A stretch of DNA of 20,321 nt from Burkholderiaceae bacterium (GTDB lineage Bacteria > Pseudomonadota > Gammaproteobacteria > Burkholderiales > Burkholderiaceae): positions 1 to 20,321 of the forward strand of contig JASLEM010000550.1 of NCBI GenBank assembly GCA_030151165.1, written 5' to 3'. The translations under genes and the position numbers were made by a program. Shown one piece after another: positions 14,567-20,321 of this stretch. The notes beneath the pieces were generated by a model. The model had not been told where the DNA came from. It worked only from the letters and a program-made list of their open reading frames with translations, and did not search any database. Numbering within the stretch: position 1 is the stretch's first letter; every line of letters begins with the position of its first letter.

Positions 14567-15253
14567 TCACGCGGGCAGCGTGAAGCGGTGCGCGTCGAGT
14601 TCGGGGTCGCGCGAGGTCGAGAACGGCAGGTCGGCCCACAGCGGCGCGCCGAGGTGCGACGCGAGGTAGGCGAGGTTCTCGTCGGGGCAGCGGAAGTGCG
14701 GGTCGACGCGGTTGGCGATCCAGCCGGCGAGCACGAGGCCGCGCGCGCGGATCGCCTCGGCGGTGAGCAGCGCGTGGTTGAGGCAGCCGAGCCGCATGCC
14801 GACGACCAGCACCATCGGCAGCCGCAGCGCGACCGCGAGGTCGGCGCCGGTCTGCGTCTCGGACATCGGCACGAGCAAGCCGCCCGCGCCTTCGACCACG
14901 ACCGCGTCGGCCCGCGCGCGCAGCTCGGCGAACGCGCGCAGGATCGCCGCGAAGTCGATCGCGACGCCGGCGCGCGCCGCGGCGAGGTGCGGCGACAGCG
15001 GCTCGGGCAGCAGGATCGGGTTGTCGAGTTCCGGCGGCACGCTGATCGTCGACGCGGCGCGGTGCGCGATCGAGTCCTCGTTCGAGAACCCCTGGGGGGT
15101 ATCGACACCGCCCGCCGCGACGGGCTTCATGCCGACCACGCGCGGGTGGCGCTTCGCGAGCGCGTGCAGCAGCGCGCAGGTCGCGTGGGTCTTGCCGACC
15201 TCGGTGTCGGTGCCGACGACGAAGTACGCCGGGCCGAGGGCTCGTGTCGTCAC
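14567..15253 (-). CDS. bioD: Dethiobiotin synthetase BioD
   Basis: A 228-residue ATP-dependent carboxylase that closes the ureido ring of DAPA to form dethiobiotin. The P-loop GTDTEVGKT is at 14-22, preceded by YFVVG. VVGMKPVAAGGVDTPQ (39-54) and VVEGAGGLLVPMSETQTGADLA (with EGAGG) are the substrate and magnesium segments. The start is GTG 15253, whose bases overlap the bioA stop (GTGA, 4 bp), indicating translational coupling; the longer open frame upstream is the bioA shadow. The length matches E. coli BioD (about 225). It sits between bioA and bioF in one transcript. Confidence 0.95.
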   Translation of the reverse strand: MTTRALGPAYFVVGTDTEVGKTHATCALLHALAKRHPRVVGMKPVAAGGVDTPQGFSNEDSIAHRAASTISVPPELDNPILLPEPLSPHLAAARAGVAIDFAAILRAFAELRARADAVVVEGAGGLLVPMSETQTGADLAVALRLPMVLVVGMRLGCLNHALLTAEAIRARGLVLAGWIANRVDPHFRCPDENLAYLASHLGAPLWADLPFSTSRDPELDAHRFTLPA

Positions 15254-16641
15254 GGCAGCGCCCTTTCCTCGGGGAACAGCGACGGCTCGGCGTCGCCGTC
15301 GGCCAGCGTGGCCTCGAGCGCCGCGAGCGCGCCGCGCGCGAGGTGGGCGGCGGTGTCGTCCTCCAGCACGTAGGGCGGCATCGCATACAGCGTGTTGCCG
15401 ATCGGGCGCAGCAGCACGCCTTCGCGCAGCGCGTGGCGCGCGTAGCGGCGCGCGAAGCCGGGCGGCGCGTCGGCGATGTCCCACGCCCAGATCATGCCGA
15501 GGCGGCGCGCGTGGCGCACGCGCGCGTGGCGGTGCAGCGGCGCGAAGTGGGCGTCGATCATCGCGCCGCGCTCGAGGTTGGTCGCGAGCACGTTCTCGCG
15601 CTCGAAGATCCCCAGCGTGGCGAGCGCCGCGCGGCATGCGAGCGGGTTGCCGGTGTACGAGTGCGAGTGCAGGAAGCCGCGCGCGGCGTCGTCGTCGTAG
15701 AACGCGTCGTAGACGGCGTCGGTCGTCAGCACCGCGGCGAGCGGCAGCGTGCCGCCGGTCAGGCCCTTGGACAGGCAGATGAAGTCGGGGCGGATGCCGG
15801 CCTGCTGGTGGGCGAACATCGTGCCGGTGCGGCCGAAGCCGGTGGCGATCTCGTCGACGACGAGGTGCACGCCGTGGCGGTCGCACGCGGCACGCGCCGC
15901 GCGCAGGTAGGCGGGGTCGTGCATCGCCATGCCGGTGGCGCACTGCACCAGCGGCTCGACGATCACCGCCGCCGTCTCTTCATGATGCTCGGCGAGCCAC
16001 GCGTCGAGCGCCGCGGCGGCGCGGCGTGCGACGTCGGCCGCCGTCTCCTCGCCCTGCGCGGCGCGCGCGTCGGGGCTGGGCACGGTGGCCGACAGGCGCA
16101 CGAGCGGCGCGTAGGCTTCGCGGAAGAGGGCGATGTCGGTCACGCCGAGCGCGCCCGCGGTCTCGCCGTGGTAGCCGCCCTGCAGCGCGACGAAGCGGTT
16201 CTTGGCCGGCCGGCCGGCGTTGCGCCAGTGGTGCGCGCTCATCTTCAGCGCGATCTCGGTGGCGGACGCGCCGTCGCTCGCATAGAACGCGTGGCCGAGG
16301 CCGGTGAGCGCGGCGAGGCGCTCCGACAGTTCGACGACCGGCTCGTGCGTGAGGCCGGCCAGCATGACGTGGTCGAGGCGCGAGAGCTGGTCGACGAGCG
16401 CCGTGCGGATCGCCGGATGGCCGTGGCCGAACAGGTTGGTCCACCAGGAGCTGATGGCGTCAAGATAGCGCCGGCCTTCGACGTCGGTCAGCCACGGGCC
16501 GTCGGCCGAGGCGATCGCGATGAGCGGGGTGTCGCCCGGGGCGGCCGCGTCGCCGTGAGCGCCGTGCGCCTTCATCTGCGTGCACGGGTGCCAGACGGCG
16601 CGCAGGCTGCGCGCGCGCCACGAGGCGTTCGATGAGGTCAT
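15250..16641 (-). CDS. bioA: Adenosylmethionine-8-amino-7-oxononanoate aminotransferase BioA
   Basis: A 463-residue class III PLP aminotransferase that converts KAPA to DAPA using S-adenosylmethionine as amino donor. Motifs in order: VWHPCTQMKAH (16-26), AISSWWTNLFGHGHP (62-76), YASDGASATEIALKM (120-134), GGYHGETAGALGVT (155-168), VVDEIATGFGRTG with D263, LSKGLTGGTLPLA with the PLP lysine K292, and SYTGNPLACRAALA. The WHPCTQMK and SWWTNLFGH signatures separate BioA from other class III aminotransferases. It is the first gene of the operon bioA-bioD-bioF, with a TAAAAT candidate -10 about 80 bp upstream. The bioB gene usually nearby is not in this window. Confidence 0.96.
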   Translation of the reverse strand: MTSSNASWRARSLRAVWHPCTQMKAHGAHGDAAAPGDTPLIAIASADGPWLTDVEGRRYLDAISSWWTNLFGHGHPAIRTALVDQLSRLDHVMLAGLTHEPVVELSERLAALTGLGHAFYASDGASATEIALKMSAHHWRNAGRPAKNRFVALQGGYHGETAGALGVTDIALFREAYAPLVRLSATVPSPDARAAQGEETAADVARRAAAALDAWLAEHHEETAAVIVEPLVQCATGMAMHDPAYLRAARAACDRHGVHLVVDEIATGFGRTGTMFAHQQAGIRPDFICLSKGLTGGTLPLAAVLTTDAVYDAFYDDDAARGFLHSHSYTGNPLACRAALATLGIFERENVLATNLERGAMIDAHFAPLHRHARVRHARRLGMIWAWDIADAPPGFARRYARHALREGVLLRPIGNTLYAMPPYVLEDDTAAHLARGALAALEATLADGDAEPSLFPEERALP

Positions 16642-16719
16642 TCGTGTCGGCCGCCCGCGGCGCGGGGCGCGCGCGAGGCGGCTCCGGCGCCCGTGGCGGC
16701 GATCTCGGGAGGGGACGCG

Positions 16720-16725
16720 ATTTTA
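16720..16725 (-). promoter_or_regulatory. Candidate -10 box (TAAAAT) of the bio operon
   Basis: On the minus strand ACTTAAAATCGCGTCC lies about 80 bp upstream of the bioA ATG, matching the TAAAATCGCG context seen before dcp. No convincing -35 or BirA operator (TGTAAACC-type arms) is visible. Confidence 0.45.
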
Positions 16726-16775
16726 AGTCATGCGGGTGAACCCGGAGGAACGATCGTCCCTGCGCGTTTCTTGCC

Positions 16776-16802
16776 GAAAGTCGAGGCACGAATTGCCGAT
16801 AC
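16776..16802 (+). promoter_or_regulatory. Sigma-28 (FliA)-like promoter candidate
   Basis: GAAAGTCG, an 11-nt spacer, then GCCGATAC. This compares with the enterobacterial FliA consensus TAAAGTTT-N11-GCCGATAA: 5 of 8 and 7 of 8 positions with exact spacing. It points toward the PEP-CTERM gene. The -10 overlaps the palindrome at 16797. A chance match is possible. Confidence 0.35.
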
Positions 16803-16816
16803 GGCACGCCGTATCG
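16797..16816. promoter_or_regulatory. Perfect inverted repeat, likely operator or enhancer site
   Basis: CGATACGGC, a 2-nt spacer (AC), then GCCGTATCG: 9-bp perfect arms. Its centre is about 89 bp upstream of the start site predicted from the sigma-54 element at 16870, within the usual distance for an enhancer-binding protein. The binding protein is unknown. Confidence 0.55.
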
Positions 16817-16844
16817 CGGGAGTCGATCGAATCGGAGTTATTTC

Positions 16845-16858
16845 GTGACTTAAGTCAC
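16845..16858. promoter_or_regulatory. Perfect 14-bp palindrome GTGACTTAAGTCAC
   Basis: A gap-free palindrome ending 11 bp before the -24 GG of the sigma-54 element. The half-site TTAAGTCA recurs at 16723-16730 near the bioA promoter. Its position next to the promoter suggests a transcription-factor site; which factor cannot be told. Confidence 0.5.
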
Positions 16859-16867
16859 ATCCTGTTG

Positions 16868-16884
16868 CGGGCACCGCCGTTGCC
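16868..16884 (+). promoter_or_regulatory. Sigma-54 (RpoN) promoter of the PEP-CTERM gene
   Basis: CGGGCACCGCCGTTGCC contains GG (16870-16871), exactly 10 nt, then GC (16882-16883), with the conserved CAC after GG and TT before GC. The consensus is TGGCAC-N5-TTGC. Transcription would start near 16895, leaving a 40-50-nt leader to the start codon. Confidence 0.68.
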
Positions 16885-16945
16885 AAACCTGCTGGCGCCC
16901 GATCCGGGAAAGCACAGCCCCCACAACGCTACGAGGATGACCATC

Positions 16946-17479
16946 TTGAAACTCAATTCCGCTCTGACCCTGCTCGCTCTCGCCACCATCGGCGCCAGCG
17001 CTTCCGCCGCGAACGTCACCGACTGGGGCACGCTCGGCCCGACCGCCGACGTCGCCTACGTGACCTACCACGACGCTCCCGGCGCGATCGACGACGTCTA
17101 CACGTTCAACATCGGCTCGGAGTCCGACGTCGACGGCTACGGTGAAGAATTCGAAGCGCGCTCGGTCACGATGCCCGGCGCGACCTTCACGCTGTTCTCC
17201 GGCACCTACGGCGCCGCGGACGTGACGCAGGTCGGCGAGCCCTTCGCCTTCAACAACACGGCGACGGAAACGATGTACACGTCGCTGGCCAGCGGCAACT
17301 ACTATTTCGAGATCAAGGGCACCAGCAACCTGGCCGGCTCGGGCTACGACTTCGAAGCCTACGCGAACGAATCCGGCGGCGGCTCGGCGGCCGTGCCGGA
17401 ACCCGCGAACGTCGCGCTGATGCTGGCCGGTCTCGGCATGGTCGGCTTCATCGCCCGCCGCCGCAACAACAAGGCCTGA
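16946..17479 (+). CDS. PEP-CTERM sorting domain surface protein (FxDxF-like)
   Basis: A secreted protein of about 177 residues. The N-terminus MKLNSALTLLALATIGASASA is a signal peptide. The C-terminus is AAVPEPANVALMLAGLGMVGFIARRRNNKA: a VPEP motif, a membrane helix and an Arg cluster, the PEP-CTERM signal cleaved by an exosortase (XrtA/EpsH type). The body is Thr/Gly/Asp-rich beta-type with IDDVYTFNIG near its start, reminiscent of FxDxF-type PEP-CTERM proteins. Start choice: GAGG at 16933-16936 is 9 nt before TTG 16946 but directly abuts ATG 16937, so TTG is favoured; ATG 16937 would add MTI. It is a single-gene unit with a sigma-54 promoter upstream and two hairpins downstream. The likely role is in extracellular matrix or floc formation, by family analogy. 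Confidence 0.9.
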   Translation: MKLNSALTLLALATIGASASAANVTDWGTLGPTADVAYVTYHDAPGAIDDVYTFNIGSESDVDGYGEEFEARSVTMPGATFTLFSGTYGAADVTQVGEPFAFNNTATETMYTSLASGNYYFEIKGTSNLAGSGYDFEAYANESGGGSAAVPEPANVALMLAGLGMVGFIARRRNNKA

Positions 17480-17486
17480 TCACCTG

Positions 17487-17505
17487 CGCGCAGCCTCGCT
17501 GCGCG
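17487..17505 (+). terminator. Stem-loop just after the PEP-CTERM gene
   Basis: CGCGCAGC-CTC-GCTGCGCG forms a perfect 8-bp stem with a 3-nt loop, 7 bp after the stop. There is no T-run, so it may protect the mRNA 3' end or act with the second hairpin downstream. Confidence 0.45.
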
Positions 17506-17527
17506 TCGGAGGAGACAACAGAGCCGG

Positions 17528-17552
17528 CAACGCCCCGCACGACGGGGCGTTG
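17528..17552. terminator. Bidirectional terminator between the convergent PEP-CTERM and GGDEF/EAL genes
   Basis: CAACGCCCC (17528-17536) pairs with GGGGCGTTG (17544-17552) across a 7-nt loop, followed by TCGTTGGC. It lies between two converging genes, 31 bp beyond the GGDEF/EAL stop. Confidence 0.7.
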
Positions 17553-17582
17553 TCGTTGGCGCTTGTGCGCAGCGCTCGCGGC

Positions 17583-19304
17583 TCAGACCGGGAAGCCGCC
17601 CGGGATCGTGATCGGCGGGTGCGTGCGCGCGAAGTCGACGAAACGCTCGAACGGCATCGGGCGGCCGTAGCCGTAGCCCTGCACCTCGTCGCAGCGCATG
17701 CGTTGCAGCATCGCCATCTGCTCGTCGGTCTCGGCGCCCTCGGCCACCACGCGCATCGACAGCGAATGCGCGAGCCGGATCAGCGCCTTCACGATCGCGC
17801 GGCTGGCCGGGTTCGTCGTCATGTCGTGCACGAACGAGCGGTCGACCTTGAGCGTGTGCACCGGGAAGCGCGCGAGGTAGGCGAACGACGAATAGCCGGT
17901 GCCGAAGTCGTCGATGCTGATGCCCACGCCGAGCTCGTCGAGCCCCGCGAGCACCGCGGCGCTGGTGGCGACGTCGCGCATCAGGGCGCCTTCGGGGATC
18001 TCGATGTCGAGCATGTTGGCGTCGATGCCGGTGTCGCGCAGCGCGGCGAGCACGCTGTCGACGAGGCCGCTGTCCTGCAGCGAGTCGACCGACAGGTTGA
18101 TCGACACCGGCACCGCGAGCCCGAGGCGCTTGAGCTCCTGCACGTGGGCGAGCGCGCGCCGCAGCACCCAGCGGTCGAGCGCGGGCATCATGCCGCACTC
18201 CTGCGCGAGCGGCAGGAACTGGTCGGGCGCGAGCAGGCCGCGCTCGGGATGCGGCCAGCGGATCAGCGCCTCGGCACCGACGACGTGCCGGCCGTCGAGC
18301 GAGCCCTTGGGCTGCAGCATCAGCGTGAACTGGCCGTGCGCGATCGCGTGGCGCAGCTGCGCCTCGAGCTCGCTGCGCTGGCGCGTGGCCGTCTCGAGCG
18401 CGCCTTCGTAGACGACGATGCGCGGCGTGTCCGTCCGCTTGGCCTGGCGCAGCGACAGCAGCGCGCGCTTGAGCAACTCCTCGGCGTCGGCGCCGTGGTC
18501 GGGCGCGCGCGCCATGCCCGCGGACGCGCCGAGCACGAAGGACTGGCCGTTCAGGACGATGGGCTCGCGCGAACGCTCGATCAGGTGCGCGACGCGCTCG
18601 CCCGCGAGCACCGGGTCGGCCGCGGTGAGGAAGGCGAACTCGTCGCCGTTGAGCCGGTAGAGGCTCTCCGGCTCGATGGTGACCATGTGCAGGCGCGACG
18701 CCATCTCCATCAGCGCGAGGTCGCCGCGCGCGTAGCCCTGGGCGTCGTTGACGGAGGTGAAGCGGTCGAGGCCCAGCACGGCGAGCGAGAACGGGCGGCC
18801 GGCGTCGAGGTGGGCCTGCATGTCCTGCACCAGCGCGAGCTTGTTGCCGAGGCTGGTGAGCGGATCCTTCAGCGCCTGGTGTGCAAGCTGGTACTGGCGC
18901 ACGACGCTCTCGGACGCATCGTTGGCCATCAGCAGCATGCCGCCCTCGACCGGGAACACGCGCGCCATCAGCCAGCGCTTGAGCATCGCCGAGTAGCCGA
19001 TCGTGACCGTGGCGCGGCGCTCGCGGCGCGCGGTCTCGAGCGGCTCGTGGAAGATCGAGCGGTCGCACGCCGGCTGGTACTCGAAGGGCTTGTGGCCGAC
19101 GACCCGGTCGCGCGGCAGGCCCAGGCCTTCGAGGTAGACGTCGTTGCAGTACAGCACGACCCCGTCGTGGTCGGCCATCACCACCGCCTCGCGCACCTCG
19201 TGCAGCAGGCGGGTGAGCTGATCCGGTGTCGCCGCGGCGAGTTCGCGCGGCAGCGCCGGGGCGGCGGCCGCGTCGAGCAGCGGAAGGGTCGGGTCGCTCG
19301 TCAT
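17583..19304 (-). CDS. PAS-GGDEF-EAL protein, probable c-di-GMP phosphodiesterase
   Basis: A 573-residue cytoplasmic protein without membrane segments. A PAS domain (about 30-130, starting LLHEVREAVVMADHDGVVLYCN) is followed by a GGDEF domain (about 140-300) and an EAL domain (about 312-565). The GGDEF signature is LNGDEF (N219), so the first Gly is lost and cyclase activity is doubtful; it may instead bind GTP as an allosteric domain. The EAL core is intact: AEALIRW (E345), INLSVDSL, DIEIPEGALM, SIDDFGTGYSS, LKVDRSFV, VVAEGAET and VQGYGYGRP. These are the metal- and substrate-binding positions of active phosphodiesterases that cut c-di-GMP to pGpG. PAS input suggests a redox, light or small-ligand signal. 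It is monocistronic, with no strong Shine-Dalgarno at ATG 19304. Confidence 0.94.
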   Translation of the reverse strand: MTSDPTLPLLDAAAAPALPRELAAATPDQLTRLLHEVREAVVMADHDGVVLYCNDVYLEGLGLPRDRVVGHKPFEYQPACDRSIFHEPLETARRERRATVTIGYSAMLKRWLMARVFPVEGGMLLMANDASESVVRQYQLAHQALKDPLTSLGNKLALVQDMQAHLDAGRPFSLAVLGLDRFTSVNDAQGYARGDLALMEMASRLHMVTIEPESLYRLNGDEFAFLTAADPVLAGERVAHLIERSREPIVLNGQSFVLGASAGMARAPDHGADAEELLKRALLSLRQAKRTDTPRIVVYEGALETATRQRSELEAQLRHAIAHGQFTLMLQPKGSLDGRHVVGAEALIRWPHPERGLLAPDQFLPLAQECGMMPALDRWVLRRALAHVQELKRLGLAVPVSINLSVDSLQDSGLVDSVLAALRDTGIDANMLDIEIPEGALMRDVATSAAVLAGLDELGVGISIDDFGTGYSSFAYLARFPVHTLKVDRSFVHDMTTNPASRAIVKALIRLAHSLSMRVVAEGAETDEQMAMLQRMRCDEVQGYGYGRPMPFERFVDFARTHPPITIPGGFPV

Positions 19305-19431
19305 GGAGGCAGGTGCGGGTGGGCGGTGGTCGACCGCGGCGGGGTGAGCCGGGGCGGTCGAGCGTGCGTTCGCCCGACTATGACGCAGTTTGGCCGCCCC
19401 GACGATGACTCGTTCGGGGGACGTGTTTACA

Positions 19432-19450
19432 CCGACGCGCGGGGCGTCGG
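19432..19450 (-). terminator. Stem-loop downstream of panD
   Basis: CCGACGC-GCGGG-GCGTCGG forms a 7-bp stem with a 5-nt loop, 29 bp after the panD stop on the minus strand. It lacks a clear T-run. The 175-bp space between panD and the GGDEF/EAL gene (19305-19479) shows nothing else. Confidence 0.35.
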
Positions 19451-19479
19451 CAGGGCGCTGGCGAGGGGATGCCGCGGCC

Positions 19480-19896
19480 TCAGCGGGCGGCGATGCGCGC
19501 GAGCTCGTCCGCCACGGTCGCGTCGGTGTGGCCGACGAAGGGCGGGCGCGGCTTGATGCGGTTGTCGGCGTCGACGAAGACCAGCTTCGGCTCGGCGGCG
19601 TCGAGCTTGTCCTCGGCCACCAGCGCGAACGCCGCGATGATGACCAGGTCGCCCACGGCCGCGCGGCGCGCCGCCGAGCCGTTGAGCGAGATGATGCCGC
19701 TGCCGCGCGGCGCCTTCAGCGCGTAGGTGACGAGGCGCTCGCCGTTGTCGACGTCCCAGATGTGGACCTGTTCGTTCTCGCGCAGGTTCGCGGCGTCGAG
19801 CAGGTCTTCGTCGATCGCGCACGATCCTTCGTAGTGCAGCTCGCAGTGGGTGACGCGGGCGCGGTGGATCTTGGACTTCAGGAGGGTGCGGAACAT
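19480..19896 (-). CDS. panD: Aspartate 1-decarboxylase precursor PanD
   Basis: A 138-residue pyruvoyl enzyme precursor that makes beta-alanine from aspartate for pantothenate and CoA synthesis. It begins [20 protein letters not shown], and the self-cleavage site is G24-S25 in HYEGSCAID, where Ser25 becomes the pyruvoyl group. K9, in LLKSKIHRA, and the [20 protein letters not shown] core are intact. The C-terminal tail beyond about residue 115 ([25 protein letters not shown]) is longer than in E. coli PanD (126), as in other betaproteobacteria. The start is ATG 19896; upstream frame continuation is not coding. The gene is divergent from the flhB-like start at 20122, and no other pan gene is visible. 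Confidence 0.95.
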   Translation of the reverse strand: MFRTLLKSKIHRARVTHCELHYEGSCAIDEDLLDAANLRENEQVHIWDVDNGERLVTYALKAPRGSGIISLNGSAARRAAVGDLVIIAAFALVAEDKLDAAEPKLVFVDADNRIKPRPPFVGHTDATVADELARIAAR

Positions 19897-20044
19897 CGTC
19901 GGAGTCGGGCGCGCCGGGAGCGGCGCCGAGGTCAGGAAACGAAAAGACGGCATTTTGCCCACCTTCTCGCGCTGGACAAAGCCGCGGCCCGCCGTTGACC
20001 CGAAAGGGCCCGAGATGAGGCGGGATTTCCGGCGCTTTTCCGGC

Positions 20045-20072
20045 TCAAGTTCCGGGGCCGGCCCGGCAACAT
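20045..20072 (+). promoter_or_regulatory. Sigma-28-like or flagellar promoter candidate before flhB
   Basis: TCAAGTTC resembles the FliA -35 (TAAAGTTT, 6 of 8), followed after 12 nt by GGCAACAT, a poor -10 (4 of 8 to GCCGATAA). It lies about 50 bp before the flhB-like ATG in the 225-bp panD-flhB intergenic region, which holds nothing else except the start of the inverted repeat. Confidence 0.28.
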
Positions 20073-20121
20073 GGCGGGACTCGCAAATCCCTGCCCGAAC
20101 TCCGCCTCCACCCCCCGATCC

Positions 20122-20217
20122 ATGGCCGACGCACAAGACCGCAACCTGCCAGCCTCGGCGAAGAAGATCGCCAAGGCGCGCAAGGACGGCCAGGTCGCGC
20201 GAGCGCGGAACCTGGCC
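20122..20217 (+). pseudogene. flhB: flhB-like N-terminal fragment, plus-strand copy in the fold-back
   Basis: ATG 20122 starts [20 protein letters not shown], then [12 protein letters not shown]. This resembles the N-terminus of FlhB, the flagellar type III export switch protein (family pattern: a short polar start, 'P A S/T x K K/R', then GQVPRSRDL). Only about 32 codons make sense. After the centre of the inverted repeat the frame reads antisense of the other arm, so no membrane domain follows. It is most simply the true 5' end of a flhB gene reading rightward whose continuation has been replaced by the fold-back. Confidence 0.6.
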
Positions 20218-20283
20218 GTCCTTGCGTGCCTTGGCGATCTTCTTCGCCGAGGCTGGCAGGTTGCGGTCTTGTGCGTCGGCCAT
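20188..20283 (-). pseudogene. flhB: flhB-like N-terminal fragment, minus-strand copy in the fold-back
   Basis: The mirror copy starts at ATG 20283 on the minus strand with the same first 23 residues, then reads [10 protein letters not shown] through the repeat centre. That is closer to the canonical FlhB motif than the plus-strand copy ([10 protein letters not shown]). Past about residue 32 it runs into antisense of the other arm and is not FlhB-like. The only difference in codons 1-23 is synonymous (GCA against GCG, Ala18). It is either an artefact or a partial inverted duplication. Confidence 0.6.
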
Positions 20284-20321
20284 GGATCAGGGGGGGAGGC
20301 GGAGTTCGGGCAGGGATTTGC

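Larger units (their letters stand above)
20083..20321. repeat. Large near-perfect inverted repeat (fold-back) reaching the window edge
   Basis: The left arm 20083-20202 and right arm 20203-20321 are reverse complements with about 95% identity. Differences are a G/A-type change (20178 against 20227), a C/T-type change (20116 against 20289), a one-base indel around 20110, and a few mismatches at the centre (20196-20197 and 20208-20209). The repeat probably continues past the window. Both arms carry the first codons of flhB and its leader. Confidence 0.95.

Noticed and set aside
11146..14583. 1145-aa plus-strand open frame
   Set aside because: Ala/Arg/Gly-rich shadow over the lipoprotein and bioF genes; a GC-rich strand simply lacks stops in this frame.
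16784..16797. Another sigma-54-like site (GGCACGAATTGCC)
   Set aside because: The GG-to-GC spacing is 8 nt instead of the required 10.
16730..16936. 69-residue N-terminal extension of the PEP-CTERM protein
   Set aside because: It covers the promoter elements and would bury the signal peptide.
20072..20084. Sigma-54-like TGGC...GC before flhB
   Set aside because: The spacing between GG and GC is 8 nt and the flanking consensus is absent.
19480..20283. 267-aa minus frame joining the flhB fragment to PanD as one protein
   Set aside because: Read-through of the fold-back and leader; PanD must start near MFRTLLKSK to keep the G24-S25 cleavage geometry.

Overview
This is a high-GC chromosomal stretch from what is most likely a betaproteobacterium, probably Burkholderiales. 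The evidence is the GC-rich third codon positions, a bioA-bioD-bioF biotin cluster, a beta-type PanD, a PEP-CTERM (exosortase-sorted) surface protein, and two copies of a TAAAATCGCG-type -10 element. Placement below order level is not possible by eye. There are no rRNA or tRNA genes, insertion sequences, phage genes or CRISPR arrays, so most of the window looks like ordinary housekeeping and accessory chromosome.

Layout. 1-1058 (+): the C-terminal part of a protein-acetyltransferase-type acyl-CoA synthetase/GNAT fusion. 1076-6733 (-): a small membrane protein, a CPBP-family membrane protein with an altered motif, a small conserved hypothetical, a secreted two-cysteine protein, an overlapping LytS-type histidine kinase/LytTR response regulator pair, a DUF2306 membrane protein and a PPC-domain (DUF296) protein. 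6895-9042 (+): a periplasmic M3 oligopeptidase (Dcp-like), divergent from the PPC gene. 9131-11025 (-): a secreted histidine-rich micropeptide, a small Lys/Asp/Ala-rich periplasmic protein, a DUF2784 membrane protein and a class II aldolase/adducin protein. 11252-13114 (+): a lipoprotein with YXWGXW-type repeats and a long glutamine-rich repeat tail. 13333-16641 (-): the biotin operon bioA-bioD-bioF, whose first two genes overlap by 4 bp. 16946-17479 (+): a PEP-CTERM protein whose upstream region has a near-consensus sigma-54 promoter, a sigma-28-like element and two perfect palindromes. 17583-19304 (-): a PAS-GGDEF-EAL c-di-GMP enzyme with a degenerate GGDEF. 19480-19896 (-): panD. 20122 to the end: the start of a flhB-like flagellar export gene, caught in a large near-perfect inverted repeat.

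Functional themes. BioA, BioD and BioF make dethiobiotin from pimeloyl-thioester; bioB is not in the window. PanD makes beta-alanine for pantothenate/CoA. The right-hand 4 kb combines an exosortase-sorted surface protein, a c-di-GMP phosphodiesterase-type enzyme and a flagellar gene start, consistent with a motile/sessile lifestyle switch. That link is inference from proximity only.

Most notable points: (1) the regulatory region of the PEP-CTERM gene (16776-16883); (2) the ~239-bp fold-back at the right edge carrying two head-facing copies of the first ~30 codons of flhB, either an assembly or amplification chimera or a real inverted duplication; (3) the 42-residue secreted His-rich peptide; (4) the lipoprotein with a Gln-rich repeat tail; (5) the small unassigned membrane protein at 1076-1477. 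No clear multi-gene, previously undescribed system is visible.
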